A stretch of 64,000 bases of DNA from Marinobacter santoriniensis NKSG1 (GTDB lineage: Bacteria > Pseudomonadota > Gammaproteobacteria > Pseudomonadales > Oleiphilaceae): the NCBI RefSeq assembly GCF_000347775.1, contig NZ_APAT01000019.1, positions 62,001 to 126,000 of the forward strand, in the 5' to 3' direction. The notes beneath the pieces are model-generated. The model saw only the letters and a list, made by a program, of their open reading frames with translations, had not been told where the DNA came from and did not search any database. The position numbers and the translations under genes were made by a program. This document shows, in pieces, positions 54,082-63,026 of the stretch (position 1 is the first letter of the stretch; every line of letters starts with the position of its first letter).

Positions 54082-54522
54082 ATGACCGTACTTGTTTTAG
54101 ACACCCCGGAACTGCTCGCAAAGGCCGCAGTGGCCTCTGGTTTCATGTCGGCGATGGCCAGCGCTCCGGATCACAGGCCCCACCGGCTCAAATTCCATTT
54201 CGGTTTCAACCGTCATGCGCCCGGTACCGAGGACCTGGCGATGATTCGACAGCACGCTGCGTACCTCCGGCAATACCCCGGGCTGAAGGTTCGGGTTCAC
54301 GGACACTCCGACAATTTCGGCGGGGAGGACTACAACCGGTTTCTGTCCCGTTTGCGGGCGCACTCGGTCGCGAAGCTTCTGATGCAGGAAGGTGTAGCGG
54401 AAAACCAGATTCTGCTGGCTCACTGGGGCTCTACCCGACCGCTGGCGCGTCCCGAGGACCACGCTGCCAATCGACGGGTCGAACTTGAGTACCTGAGCCA
54501 GGATATGGCACAGGCACTCTAG
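54082..54522 (+). CDS. OmpA-domain protein without a clear signal peptide
   Basis: A 146-residue protein that is almost entirely an OmpA C-terminal peptidoglycan-binding domain: FHFGFNRHAPGTEDLAMIRQHAAYLRQ, VRVHGHSDNFGGEDYNRFLSRLRAHSVAKLL, and a final NRRVELEYL. AAGGA lies 8 bases before the ATG. Only a weak hydrophobic stretch (AKAAVASGFMSAMASA) precedes the domain, so export by Sec is doubtful although cleavage after ASA is imaginable. It could be a small periplasmic or cell-wall-associated protein. It may be related to the sortase module 2 kb away, but it is short for PdsO. Confidence 0.8.
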   Translation: MTVLVLDTPELLAKAAVASGFMSAMASAPDHRPHRLKFHFGFNRHAPGTEDLAMIRQHAAYLRQYPGLKVRVHGHSDNFGGEDYNRFLSRLRAHSVAKLLMQEGVAENQILLAHWGSTRPLARPEDHAANRRVELEYLSQDMAQAL

Positions 54523-54570
54523 GAACGATCTCAAACTGACGGGGGAAACTTCCCCCGTCTGGGCGGCCGA

Positions 54571-54975
54571 TCAGCCGCCGTAAACCTGCCAGACATTCCA
54601 GAGTAGCAACAGCGCCGCCACCAGAATCGACAGCCAGGTCAGCAGAATGCCAATCATGCGGGCCTTGTGGGGGCCGCCCCGGCCATTGATCATGCCAAAC
54701 GCGTGCAGAATACGGCCAACCACCAGCGCCATGCCGGTCCAGTAGATCAATGCGCCGGACACACCATTCAACTCGGCAAACCCAAGCATCAGAAGGCCCA
54801 GGGGGGCGTATTCCACCAGATTGGCGTGGGCCCGGACGGCCGCCTCAAAATCCTGGTCGTCGTTCACGCCGAGGCCCTTTCGGTACTTCAGCCGATACTT
54901 TACTACCTGGCCGGAGAGCACCAGCAACAAAAGGCCGAGGACAGCCGCGAATACTCCAGTGACGGGTACGATCAT
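54571..54975 (-). CDS. MAPEG family membrane protein
   Basis: A 134-residue integral membrane protein of the MAPEG family (membrane-associated proteins in eicosanoid and glutathione metabolism), probably a glutathione-dependent transferase or peroxidase homologue in bacteria. Four membrane helices are seen, and the family motif EAAVRAHANLVEYAPLGLLML carries the conserved Glu/Asn and Arg. It starts 2 bp after the GlsB stop, so the two form an operon. Confidence 0.9.
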   Translation of the reverse strand: MIVPVTGVFAAVLGLLLLVLSGQVVKYRLKYRKGLGVNDDQDFEAAVRAHANLVEYAPLGLLMLGFAELNGVSGALIYWTGMALVVGRILHAFGMINGRGGPHKARMIGILLTWLSILVAALLLLWNVWQVYGG

Positions 54976-54977
54976 GT

Positions 54978-55220
54978 TCAGCCCTTTTTGATTTTATTCA
55001 CAATCGCCAGAAGCAGCACCGCCCCGACGGTGGCGGTCACCAGGCGCCCAAGTGCACCATGGGCCGAGAGCTGAAACAGGCCGAACAAAAATCCGCCGAT
55101 CATCGAGCCCACAATACCGATGCCAATGTTCGCCAGGACGCCAAATCCACGTCCCTTCATGATCAGACCGGCGAGCCAGCCTGCCACGCCGCCAATAATC
55201 AGAAACAGAATCAGGTTCAT
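54978..55220 (-). CDS. GlsB/YeaQ/YmgE family stress-response membrane protein
   Basis: An 80-residue small membrane protein with the transglycosylase-associated (Tlg/YeaQ) pattern: IIGGVAGWLAGLIMKGRGFGVLANIGIGIVGSMIGG split by short loops, then a second helical hairpin and a basic tail KIKKG. Such proteins are induced by general stress in other bacteria; the mechanism is unclear. AGAGG lies 6 bases before the ATG. It is followed by the MAPEG gene. Confidence 0.9.
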   Translation of the reverse strand: MNLILFLIIGGVAGWLAGLIMKGRGFGVLANIGIGIVGSMIGGFLFGLFQLSAHGALGRLVTATVGAVLLLAIVNKIKKG

Positions 55221-55293
55221 TGTTTGCCTCTCCCTGAGGATGATTCACGTTACATGAGGACCCCGCAAAGACTGCCCTGTTCCACGCTTTGCT

Positions 55294-56019
55294 TCAAGCA
55301 CTTCGAACGGAAGAGGCCGGGGTGATGGAGGCAATCGCGTCGGCCATCTGCTGATGACACCGGGCCATCAGGTCGGGCAGGTCCGCCGGCGTCAATCCCC
55401 GGGTCTCGACCGGAGGCAGAATGCGGACAGCCACCGGCTCTCGACGGCCACTGAGACCGCTGGACCGATCCGCGTACTCACTGGCGCACACCATGGTGAT
55501 GGGAGCACCGGAAGCAATAGCAGCGTGGAACGCGCCCTTCTTGAAGGAGCCGAGCCCCTTGCCATGACTGCGAGTGCCTTCCGGGAACACCCAGAGGCTT
55601 TTTCCGTCATGGGCAAGGGTGTCGCCGACGGTCTGCATGATGGCGACGGCTTTCTGCGACCGCGACCGGTTCAATACCACATTGCCGCCCAGCCAGAACA
55701 CCTGGCCAAAGAACGGGACCCAGACCAGGGAAGACTTGCCAACGGTGACCGTACGGGGTGGTAACAGGTCGCCCATAATGAACAAATCGTCGTTATGCTG
55801 GTGGTTGGCAATAACAACGGTTGGCCGATCCAGTGGCATATTCTCCCGGCCTTGCACCGGACGCTTCATACCGAGGAGACACCGCCCGACCCGTGCAACT
55901 GTCCAGCCCAGCAAACGGTTGTTATCCGGATTGAAGGGGCGCGCGCAGTACAGCAACAACGCAAACAGACAGACTACCGGCACGCTCAGCCAGGCCAGGA
56001 ATTTTCTCAGAACACCCAT
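55294..56019 (-). CDS. 1-acyl-sn-glycerol-3-phosphate acyltransferase (PlsC-like)
   Basis: A 241-residue membrane acyltransferase that should acylate lysophosphatidic acid or a related lysophospholipid. It has a hydrophobic N-terminus (residues 1-30), the HX4D motif in IANHQHNDDLF, and the substrate-binding block FPEGTRSHGKGLGSFKKGAF. The length is typical of PlsC. The ribosome site before ATG 56019 is weak. It is separated from the sortase gene by 51 bp in the same direction and may be in its transcript, though a metabolic link is not evident. Confidence 0.88.
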   Translation of the reverse strand: MGVLRKFLAWLSVPVVCLFALLLYCARPFNPDNNRLLGWTVARVGRCLLGMKRPVQGRENMPLDRPTVVIANHQHNDDLFIMGDLLPPRTVTVGKSSLVWVPFFGQVFWLGGNVVLNRSRSQKAVAIMQTVGDTLAHDGKSLWVFPEGTRSHGKGLGSFKKGAFHAAIASGAPITMVCASEYADRSSGLSGRREPVAVRILPPVETRGLTPADLPDLMARCHQQMADAIASITPASSVRSA

Positions 56020-56070
56020 GTAATAAACCGATCTCTGCTATCAGACAAAGCGTACAAGTGTACGCCAGGG

Positions 56071-56673
56071 TTATAGTCCCGCAACAGTATCAATTTGTTC
56101 CAGCCGTTGGCCAGCCAGGGCCCCGCCGGCATGGGCCGTCACGACGTAACGCAGCGGACCGCCCGGTTCCAGGGTGTCGAACGGATAGCAGGTCACCAGC
56201 ATCAGGGTGCCAGCGGGCAAACGGCCGGCATCGATCCTGCCCGAACGGCTGTCCACCACCTGCGTATCCGTCACCCGGAACTCCTGCCAGGCCCCGGATC
56301 GTGCCTGCAGCCGGATAGCGCTTCCTGCCTCGAGGGCTTTCAGGTGCCGGAAATGCGTGTCCCGATGACCGGCGATCACGATCGGTCCCGGCCCCCGATC
56401 ACTTCCCAGGAGGCGACCGGGGCCAAACGCCAGACTTTCGCCGGATGCCCCCTCAAGCACAATCATGGACTCCGACAGGTCGGGCCAGCTCATTCGCGCT
56501 ACTGGCCATGTGTCCGCCCAGGGCCAGGGCCGGGTGTCAGTCTGACGGGCCTGCGTCTCGGCCCAGGCCAGTTCGAGCAGTTCCTGGGCCACCAACGCTT
56601 TGAGCGGTATCCATAGACCGAACACCAGCACCGTCGCCGAGCTCGTGAACAGACTGAGCAGCCAGCGATTCAT
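56071..56673 (-). CDS. Class GN sortase
   Basis: A 200-residue Gram-negative sortase of the dedicated single-target type, a membrane transpeptidase that should cleave the sorting motif of its neighbour and attach it to an unknown nucleophile. It has an N-terminal membrane anchor (about 5-28). The catalytic residues are all present: H103 in AGHRDTHF, C162 in LVTCYPF and R175 in GGPLRYVV. The ATG overlaps the stop of the VIT/VWA target gene by 4 bp (ATGA), so sortase and target are co-translated. Confidence 0.93.
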   Translation of the reverse strand: MNRWLLSLFTSSATVLVFGLWIPLKALVAQELLELAWAETQARQTDTRPWPWADTWPVARMSWPDLSESMIVLEGASGESLAFGPGRLLGSDRGPGPIVIAGHRDTHFRHLKALEAGSAIRLQARSGAWQEFRVTDTQVVDSRSGRIDAGRLPAGTLMLVTCYPFDTLEPGGPLRYVVTAHAGGALAGQRLEQIDTVAGL

Positions 56674-58781
56674 GCCATGACCCTCCGACGCAGGAGGGCA
56701 ATGGCCAGGGAAAACATCACACCCACCAGCCCAATAGCCATCAACAAGGGCGCCAGGGTGGCCGTTTGCGGGTACCGAAGCATGCCTGCCTGACTGCCTT
56801 TGGGAAGCAGTGTGGGTACGCTCTGGCTTTCCAGGGGCACGTCCGCCGCCCTCACAGGCGTAGTATCCACTGCCACGAAACTGGTGTAGGGCGAAGCCAG
56901 TGTGTGGGCCATCGCGAGCCGGGTAATCTCTGCCTTGTCGGGCTCCTGGTTCGACAGCTCCGCCTGATCGAGCAGACTGTCGATCCGGGCCCGGGCCCAC
57001 CGACGGTGCAGTCCCTGAGCCGGAGCGGCCTGCTGAAGGTCCAGGGTTCGCGACCAGCGCTCTCCATCCGGACTGAGCCCGGAGACTGTCAGCGTGCCAC
57101 TGGCCGGAATCCCCTTGGCCACCTGAATGAGCGGTTCACCCTGAAACAGGTCCCCCGGCCGTGCCGGATAGGCCTCTGCGCCAGCAGGCCACGACGTTTG
57201 AATATCGGTCAGAACCGGCGAGGACATGGCCGCAAACAAAGCCCTCAACGGCCCCTCCAGATCCGAGGGGTCGCCCACGGAGGTATAGGTGCCCCGCCCC
57301 CATTTGGCCGCCTCCCTCATGAAATGCTGGTTCGGCGCGGAACCGATGCCGACCGTAAACAATCGTTGGGAACCAAGCTGGGCCCGAATCTGGCGAAACA
57401 ACGCCGCTTCATTGCCAACCGCTCCGTCGGTCATGAATACCACCTGTCGTACCCGGCCCGCTTCCGTCTCTTTCCCGGCGGCTGACGAACCGAGGGCCAG
57501 TGCCAGGGCCGATGCCATTTCGGTACCGCCATCCGCACTCAGGTTTTGCACATAGCGTTGTGCACGGGCGAGATTGTTGGCATTGGCCGCCACCGGTTCC
57601 ATAAACAGGGCATGCGGCTGACTGTTGAACTGGATAACGTTGAATCGATCACCGGCACGCAGGGTAGCCAACCCCCGGTCCAGCGCCGACCGGGCCTGTC
57701 GAATGGACTCACCGGCCATCGACCCGGAAGTATCGATGACAAAGACCAGATCCCGGGGCAGCGGCTTCTGGCCGGTTTTGCCCGGCAGCACCATGGTCAT
57801 CAGGTAGTCCTCGCCTTCGAAACGATCGTGGAATACGGCGGCGACGGGCGCGTAATCCTGCGCTGGTTGCCAGCGGAGCACGAAATCCTGGTCCATCAGC
57901 ACCGCATGCCCACTTGGGGACACTCGAACCGTGCCGCCATCGCGGCGTGTGTCCAGCGAATGGCTGGGACTGGTGATTGAGGACAACGGCACACCGGCGT
58001 GAATCACCACATCGATATCCGCCCGGTGACTATCGGGGGCAACATCGGCCGGCGTGACGGTATACGGGCTGATGGCTCCCGCGTCCGGCACCGACTGTGT
58101 GGCCAGCGCCCAACCGGACTGCCACTGATCGGGCTGGGCTTCCGCGATCGGCGGGCCCGGCATATAGCGGGGTGTCAGGGTCGTGGGCAAGCGCAGCTCA
58201 AAAATGCCATTCCGGTACTGGACGGGCTGCTGATACGCTATATCGATTGTGACTGTCTCTCCCGGGGGAATGTTCGCCACCCGGGCGGTGAACAGATTGG
58301 GACGCTGCTGTTCGACATTCACAGCCTGGCGCCCGGTCTGTTTCGCCCGGGCGTACTCCTTCCGGGCTGCGAGCCGAGGCCTCACCTTCCCCTCAATCCG
58401 GCGCTCACCGACCACCATTGCCAGATCGTTCACGCTGGCTTTGTCCGGCAGCGGAAACACGAACACGCCTTCCTGCCACTGGTTGCTGGTGTTACGGAAG
58501 CGTCGCACCAGTCGCGTCTGCGCAATCATCCCGCTGACGGTGACGTCGAACTGGCTACCGAGCACCAGCGCCGGTTGCTGATAACGCCCGTTGGCGTCGA
58601 CGAAACGCAATAGGCCGGCTTCACCATCGTCCGCAGGGGCCGCGTCGGCATAAAGGGGCTGGACAAACAGCAACATCAGAAACGCCAGCCAGAGGGTGAT
58701 TCCCTCCACCAGCCGGCGCAGCCTTCGCGAGGCGCGTATATTGTTCCGGTCCATCCGCAACAGGTTCAGGGAAAGCATCAT
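56670..58781 (-). CDS. Marine proteobacterial sortase target protein (VIT and VWA domains)
   Basis: A 703-residue secreted protein: a signal sequence near residues 20-45, a VIT domain (about 65-190, VSGMIAQTRLVRRFRNTSNQWQEGVFVFPLP), and a VWA domain (about 340-510) with a full metal-ion adhesion site (DTSGSMAG, the Thr in GGTEM and MTDGAVG). The C-terminus is a sorting signal: a YPQTAT at 670-675, a hydrophobic helix and an RRR tail. The usual motif is LPQTAT, so position 1 differs. ATG 58781 was picked because AAGGA lies 7 bases upstream. It probably acts as a surface or periplasmic adhesin or scaffold. Confidence 0.93.
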   Translation of the reverse strand: MMLSLNLLRMDRNNIRASRRLRRLVEGITLWLAFLMLLFVQPLYADAAPADDGEAGLLRFVDANGRYQQPALVLGSQFDVTVSGMIAQTRLVRRFRNTSNQWQEGVFVFPLPDKASVNDLAMVVGERRIEGKVRPRLAARKEYARAKQTGRQAVNVEQQRPNLFTARVANIPPGETVTIDIAYQQPVQYRNGIFELRLPTTLTPRYMPGPPIAEAQPDQWQSGWALATQSVPDAGAISPYTVTPADVAPDSHRADIDVVIHAGVPLSSITSPSHSLDTRRDGGTVRVSPSGHAVLMDQDFVLRWQPAQDYAPVAAVFHDRFEGEDYLMTMVLPGKTGQKPLPRDLVFVIDTSGSMAGESIRQARSALDRGLATLRAGDRFNVIQFNSQPHALFMEPVAANANNLARAQRYVQNLSADGGTEMASALALALGSSAAGKETEAGRVRQVVFMTDGAVGNEAALFRQIRAQLGSQRLFTVGIGSAPNQHFMREAAKWGRGTYTSVGDPSDLEGPLRALFAAMSSPVLTDIQTSWPAGAEAYPARPGDLFQGEPLIQVAKGIPASGTLTVSGLSPDGERWSRTLDLQQAAPAQGLHRRWARARIDSLLDQAELSNQEPDKAEITRLAMAHTLASPYTSFVAVDTTPVRAADVPLESQSVPTLLPKGSQAGMLRYPQTATLAPLLMAIGLVGVMFSLAIALLRRRVMA

Positions 58782-58969
58782 CGCAACATCCTTCATTTGG
58801 TGAATCCCATGGATGGCAATGATTTCAGCAAGCCCGAAGGCAGATACCGTGGCAGACTGCGACAATCCGGCGGCGAAATATGATCAATTGTGGCAGTGGC
58901 CGACCCGGTTCTTGTTCTGATCCAACGGCGTGGTTAAATAAGGGCAGTCAGGAACCACAGCAGGGACCC

Positions 58970-59671
58970 ATGAAAAAGCACATTGTTCTGATCGAGGACG
59001 AACCGGGCATCCGGGACAATTACAGAGCCGCCTTCGAACGCCGGGGCTATCGCGTGTCGGCGTTCGGTGATCGGGCATCGGCCTACCAGGCGCTTCGGCA
59101 AGAACTGCCGGACCTGGCCATCATCGATGTGGGTCTCGGCGAAGAGCCCGAGGGTGGATTCACGCTGTGTCAGGACCTTCGTGCCTTGTCGATGACGCTT
59201 CCGATTATCTTCCTGACCGCGCGGGACAGTGACATAGACACGGTCCACGGCCTGCGCCTGGGCGCCGACGACTATGTGACCAAGGACATGAGCATCGACC
59301 ATCTGCTGGCCCGGGTCACCGCACTACTGCGACGGGCCGACGCCTGGGCCCAGGCACTGCAGAAACCGGACGAAATCCTGCACCGGGGCCGACTGACCCT
59401 CAACGTTGACCGGATGACTGTCGCCTGGAACGAACAGCCCGTGGACCTGACCGTTACCGAATTCTGGATGCTCCATTCCCTTGCCCGGCATCCTGGCCAC
59501 GTTCGCAGCCGGGATCAGCTCATGGAGGCGGCCAGTACCGTTCTCGATGACAACACCGTGACCTCCCACATCAAGCGGATTCGACGGAAATTTGCCCAAC
59601 TGGACCACGATTTCGATGGCATCCAGACCGCCTACGGCATGGGCTATCGCTGGAATGCCCATGAGGCCTGA
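58970..59671 (+). CDS. pdsR: Dedicated sortase system response regulator (OmpR type)
   Basis: A 233-residue response regulator. The receiver has phospho-acceptor D53 (LAIIDVGLGEEP) and K105 (YVTKDMS); the C-terminal winged-helix DNA-binding domain ends HIKRIRRKFAQLDHDFDGIQTAYGMGYRW. It belongs to the proteobacterial dedicated sortase group, in which this regulator sits beside the sortase and its target. The ATG at 58970 has an AGGGA close upstream. The 3-bp gap to the next gene shows an operon with the sensor kinase, transcribed away from the sortase-target operon it presumably controls. Confidence 0.9.
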   Translation: MKKHIVLIEDEPGIRDNYRAAFERRGYRVSAFGDRASAYQALRQELPDLAIIDVGLGEEPEGGFTLCQDLRALSMTLPIIFLTARDSDIDTVHGLRLGADDYVTKDMSIDHLLARVTALLRRADAWAQALQKPDEILHRGRLTLNVDRMTVAWNEQPVDLTVTEFWMLHSLARHPGHVRSRDQLMEAASTVLDDNTVTSHIKRIRRKFAQLDHDFDGIQTAYGMGYRWNAHEA

Positions 59672-59674
59672 CCG

Positions 59675-61699
59675 TTGAGCCTCAAACGCCAGCTATTCAT
59701 CGCCAGCTTGCTGATGCTGCTCATTCCCTGGGCAGGCCTGAAGTTCGTACTTGAACTGGATACCGCCCTGCGGGACCAGGCCAGCCAGCAACTGGAAAAC
59801 CAGGCAAAACGGCTCGCTGATCTGGCCGGCGACCAGCTCGTAGGCATTCCACCGGTCACCAGCGATACGCCGGTTCTGTATGTCACCCCCGTAGACCAGC
59901 CCATGGAGCTGGATGGTTATGCCGCCGACTGGCCCGGTTACGATGAAAACGGCAGTGCCCAGAATTGGCAGACGGCATCTGACAGCGCGCCGGGCACACC
60001 AGCCCTCAAGTGGCAGGCCGCCAGCGAAGGTCAGTACCTCTATCTGCTGTTACGTCTTGGCCACCCCACCTCGTTCTATAACCCCGGTACCCCCGAACAA
60101 CCCCATGACCGCGTCCAACTCTGGCTGCAACCCTCCGCAGTCCGGGTGGACGCAACATCGGAACGCAACAACTGGCTTCTGAGGCCTTCCGCCCCGGGTG
60201 AGCTTTACGCCCTTCGTGAGCCTCGGCCCTACCGGCCCGACTATCGGATCAAGGGCGGTTGGCAGGCGGTCGCCGGCGGCTGGCAGCTGGAACTGCAAAT
60301 GCCCCTGCCTGCGGCCTACTCGCGCCTCGGCTTCGAGGCACGCTGGGGGGAATCACAGGCGTCCGGAACCGGTACCTCGCCGTTACCGGTTCTGTTCCAA
60401 CCCGACGCTGCGCTGGAACGGGCCCTGCTCCGCCAGCTCAGTTCCGGCCAAAAGGCCCGAATCGTCGAGCCGGCAGGCTGGGTGATCGCCGATACAGACC
60501 GTCCTCCGGACACGCCCTCGCCCGATTTTGACAGCCTCACCCCTATGCAGGTGATTGAACAGATCAGCTTGAATGCCCTGCGTCAGCTGATCCAGTTTTA
60601 CCAGCCGGACCCCGAACAGATCGACACCGGGGAACGCCAGCTGCAAACCGCCCATTTGCCCGGGGAAGGTCTGGTGCGGCATCCGGACGGCAGTCGCTGG
60701 CTCCTGACCACCCAATCCCTGTTCGGTGGTCGCACCCTGGTCCTGGAACAATCCATCGATCAGCTCCTGAGTCTGTCCGGCTCGACCCTGGGGTCGGTGA
60801 TTGCCCGGAGCACGCTGATCATTGTCAGTCTGACCCTGGTGCTGCTCGGCTATGCCAGCTGGCTGTCCTGGCGCATCACCCGGCTCCAGAAGCTGGTGAA
60901 CGATACCGTGGACGAGGACGGACGCATCACCGGCACCCTGCCACTGCCAAGGGCGGGCGACGAACTGGGGCAGCTGCAGGCGCACTTCGGCCAGATGGTG
61001 CAGCGCCTTCACGGCTACAACCGCTACCTGGAAAGTTTTTCCCGACGACTGTCCCACGAACTGAAAACACCCGTGGCGGTGGTCCGCTCCTCACTGGAAA
61101 ACCTGAGCCACGCCGAATCCGACGAGGAGCGCCAGCAGTACCTCGACCGCGCGAGCACAGCCACCCAACGGCTCCAGCAGATACTCCACGGCATGAGTGA
61201 AGCCGCCAGACTGGAACAGAGCTTTGACCATGCCGACAAGGAACCCTTCGACCTCGCCGAGGTCGCCGCAGAGGCCACCAGCGCCTACCAGAGTCTCGAT
61301 CCCGGGCATGTCATCCGGTATCAGGGGCCGACACAGGGCTGCCCCATGCTCGGCTCACCGGAACACATGGTGCAACTGCTCGACAAACTGGTGGACAACG
61401 CACGGGATTTCACGCCGCAGCAGGGACTGATTGAAGTCACTCTCAAATCCGTACCCGGCCAACTCGAGCTGTCGGTGTTCAACGAGGGCTCACAGCTTCC
61501 GGGCGGCGACTCTGCAGACATCTTCGGCGCCTTCGTGTCGCACCGTGACGGCAATGGCGAAGGCCACCTTGGCCAGGGCCTGCTGATTGTGCGCCTGATT
61601 GCCGACTACCATGGTGGCCGTGTGGAGGCAGCCAATGAGTCCCTTGGTCGCATTGACGGTGTCCGCTTCCGGGTTATTATCCCCAACACACCCACCTGA
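59675..61699 (+). CDS. pdsS: Dedicated sortase system sensor histidine kinase
   Basis: A 674-residue kinase: TM1 at about 7-26, a large periplasmic domain (about 30-375), TM2 at about 375-400, HAMP (RITRLQKLVNDTVDED), HisKA with His at 461 (RLSHELKTPVAVV), and a HATPase_c. Part of the periplasmic domain (LDGYAADWPGYDENG to DRVQLWLQPSAV) resembles CBM9-like carbohydrate-binding modules, so a sugar polymer may be the signal. The start is TTG at 59675, 3 bp after the regulator stop, with GAGG 7 bases upstream. Partner of the adjacent regulator. Confidence 0.92.
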   Translation: MSLKRQLFIASLLMLLIPWAGLKFVLELDTALRDQASQQLENQAKRLADLAGDQLVGIPPVTSDTPVLYVTPVDQPMELDGYAADWPGYDENGSAQNWQTASDSAPGTPALKWQAASEGQYLYLLLRLGHPTSFYNPGTPEQPHDRVQLWLQPSAVRVDATSERNNWLLRPSAPGELYALREPRPYRPDYRIKGGWQAVAGGWQLELQMPLPAAYSRLGFEARWGESQASGTGTSPLPVLFQPDAALERALLRQLSSGQKARIVEPAGWVIADTDRPPDTPSPDFDSLTPMQVIEQISLNALRQLIQFYQPDPEQIDTGERQLQTAHLPGEGLVRHPDGSRWLLTTQSLFGGRTLVLEQSIDQLLSLSGSTLGSVIARSTLIIVSLTLVLLGYASWLSWRITRLQKLVNDTVDEDGRITGTLPLPRAGDELGQLQAHFGQMVQRLHGYNRYLESFSRRLSHELKTPVAVVRSSLENLSHAESDEERQQYLDRASTATQRLQQILHGMSEAARLEQSFDHADKEPFDLAEVAAEATSAYQSLDPGHVIRYQGPTQGCPMLGSPEHMVQLLDKLVDNARDFTPQQGLIEVTLKSVPGQLELSVFNEGSQLPGGDSADIFGAFVSHRDGNGEGHLGQGLLIVRLIADYHGGRVEAANESLGRIDGVRFRVIIPNTPT

Positions 61700-61715
61700 A
61701 GCACCGGAACGCCTT

Positions 61716-63023
61716 GTGAGCACGCCACTGAATCAACTGGACGTCCACCCCCTGAGACAGACGCTCTACAACGAGCTGCATTCACGCCCGTTCCAGGTAC
61801 TGCCAACGCGGGCCCGGGTGACCCAGATCGCCGTTCTGACCACGCCGGAGCAGAAACAGCAGCAGTTCGAGCATCTGTGTCAGTTGCACCGCCAGCTTGG
61901 CTATCCCGAACCCGCTGAAGACGTGGGGTGCTTCGAGAAGACCTTCGGCACGTTACGGGTACGGCGTGAAATGCACATGGAATTCGCCTCCTACACCTTC
62001 ACCAACCTCACCGAATCTGAACGGGAGCCGTTCGCGGAAACCGGCATCTCGCCCCTGCCCGAGGGTTGGCTGGCGCAGCTCGCCGGCACCGTGATTGCCG
62101 CCTTTCACGTAGAGATACGCCCCTCCTCCAACGATGCGGAAGACGACCTGGCCTACGTTCGCCAGCATTTCGAAGGTTTGAGGCTGGTGGGAAGCAGCCC
62201 TCAGGAAGGGGCCGCACGGGTATGGGGCACGTTCCGGCTACACAGCGACGGCTTCGGCCGGTTCATGGTGCTCAATCACGAGATGTCGGACAGCCAGCTG
62301 GGGCGACTCACCCAACGCCTGATGGAGATAGAGACCTACCGGTTAATGTCCCTGCTGGCCTTGCCGGTGGCCCGTGATATTTCGCCATTCCTGAACGACA
62401 TGGACCAGCAGCTGGCCACCATCAACCAGGCACTGGCGGACAATCAGGCGGTGGACGAACCGGGGCTGCTGAAGGAGCTCAGCCACATCGCCGCCCGCAT
62501 TGAGGCTTTCCGGGCCCATTCCACGTTCCGTTTCTCCGCCACGCGGGCCTACCACCAGCTTGTTCTGACCCGGCTCGACGAGCTGCGCGAAGACGAGCTG
62601 TCCGGACACCTCACGCTGACCGAATTCATGACCCGGCGCCTGACCCCGGCGGTGAAAACCTGCGAAGCGGTCAGCGAACGGCTGGAGGACCTGTCCCGAC
62701 GTGTGGACCGCGCCTCCGATATGCTGCGCACCCGCGTGGAAATGGCCATCCAGAGCCAGAACCAGCAGCTACTGGCCTCCATGGATCGACGCTCCCGCAT
62801 CCAGCTCATGATGCAGCATACGGTAGAAGGGTTCTCCGTGGTGGCGATTTCCTACTACCTGGTCGGCCTGCTGAAGCTCGGCCTGGACACCCTCTACGAC
62901 GCCGGCCTGGTGTTCAACAAGAGCCTGGTGCTCGGCATCGCCATCCCGGTCGTCATGGTGGCGGTATTCCTGGGAATCCGGACCATCCATCACCGGTTTA
63001 TCCGGATGGCCCGGCGCCAGTAG
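61716..63023 (+). CDS. DUF3422 family membrane protein
   Basis: A 435-residue protein of unknown function. It has a long soluble N-terminal region with the family blocks RQTLYNELHSRPFQVL, CFEKTFGTLRVRREMHMEFASYTF and RVWGTFRLHSDGFGRFMVLN, a helical coiled-coil stretch (DLSRRVDRASDMLRTRVEMAIQSQN), and two C-terminal membrane helices (VVAISYYLVGLLKLGLD and LVLGIAIPVVMVAVFLGI). The start is uncertain; the GTG at 61716, just past the kinase stop, was chosen, and in-frame ATGs lie within the kinase gene. It may follow the kinase in the same transcript. Confidence 0.85.
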   Translation: MSTPLNQLDVHPLRQTLYNELHSRPFQVLPTRARVTQIAVLTTPEQKQQQFEHLCQLHRQLGYPEPAEDVGCFEKTFGTLRVRREMHMEFASYTFTNLTESEREPFAETGISPLPEGWLAQLAGTVIAAFHVEIRPSSNDAEDDLAYVRQHFEGLRLVGSSPQEGAARVWGTFRLHSDGFGRFMVLNHEMSDSQLGRLTQRLMEIETYRLMSLLALPVARDISPFLNDMDQQLATINQALADNQAVDEPGLLKELSHIAARIEAFRAHSTFRFSATRAYHQLVLTRLDELREDELSGHLTLTEFMTRRLTPAVKTCEAVSERLEDLSRRVDRASDMLRTRVEMAIQSQNQQLLASMDRRSRIQLMMQHTVEGFSVVAISYYLVGLLKLGLDTLYDAGLVFNKSLVLGIAIPVVMVAVFLGIRTIHHRFIRMARRQ

Positions 63024-63026
63024 GCA

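Noticed and set aside
54082-54522. PdsO-type OmpA protein of the sortase system
   Set aside because: It is shorter than expected, lacks a clear signal and is separated from the sortase by three unrelated genes; kept only as a generic OmpA-domain protein.
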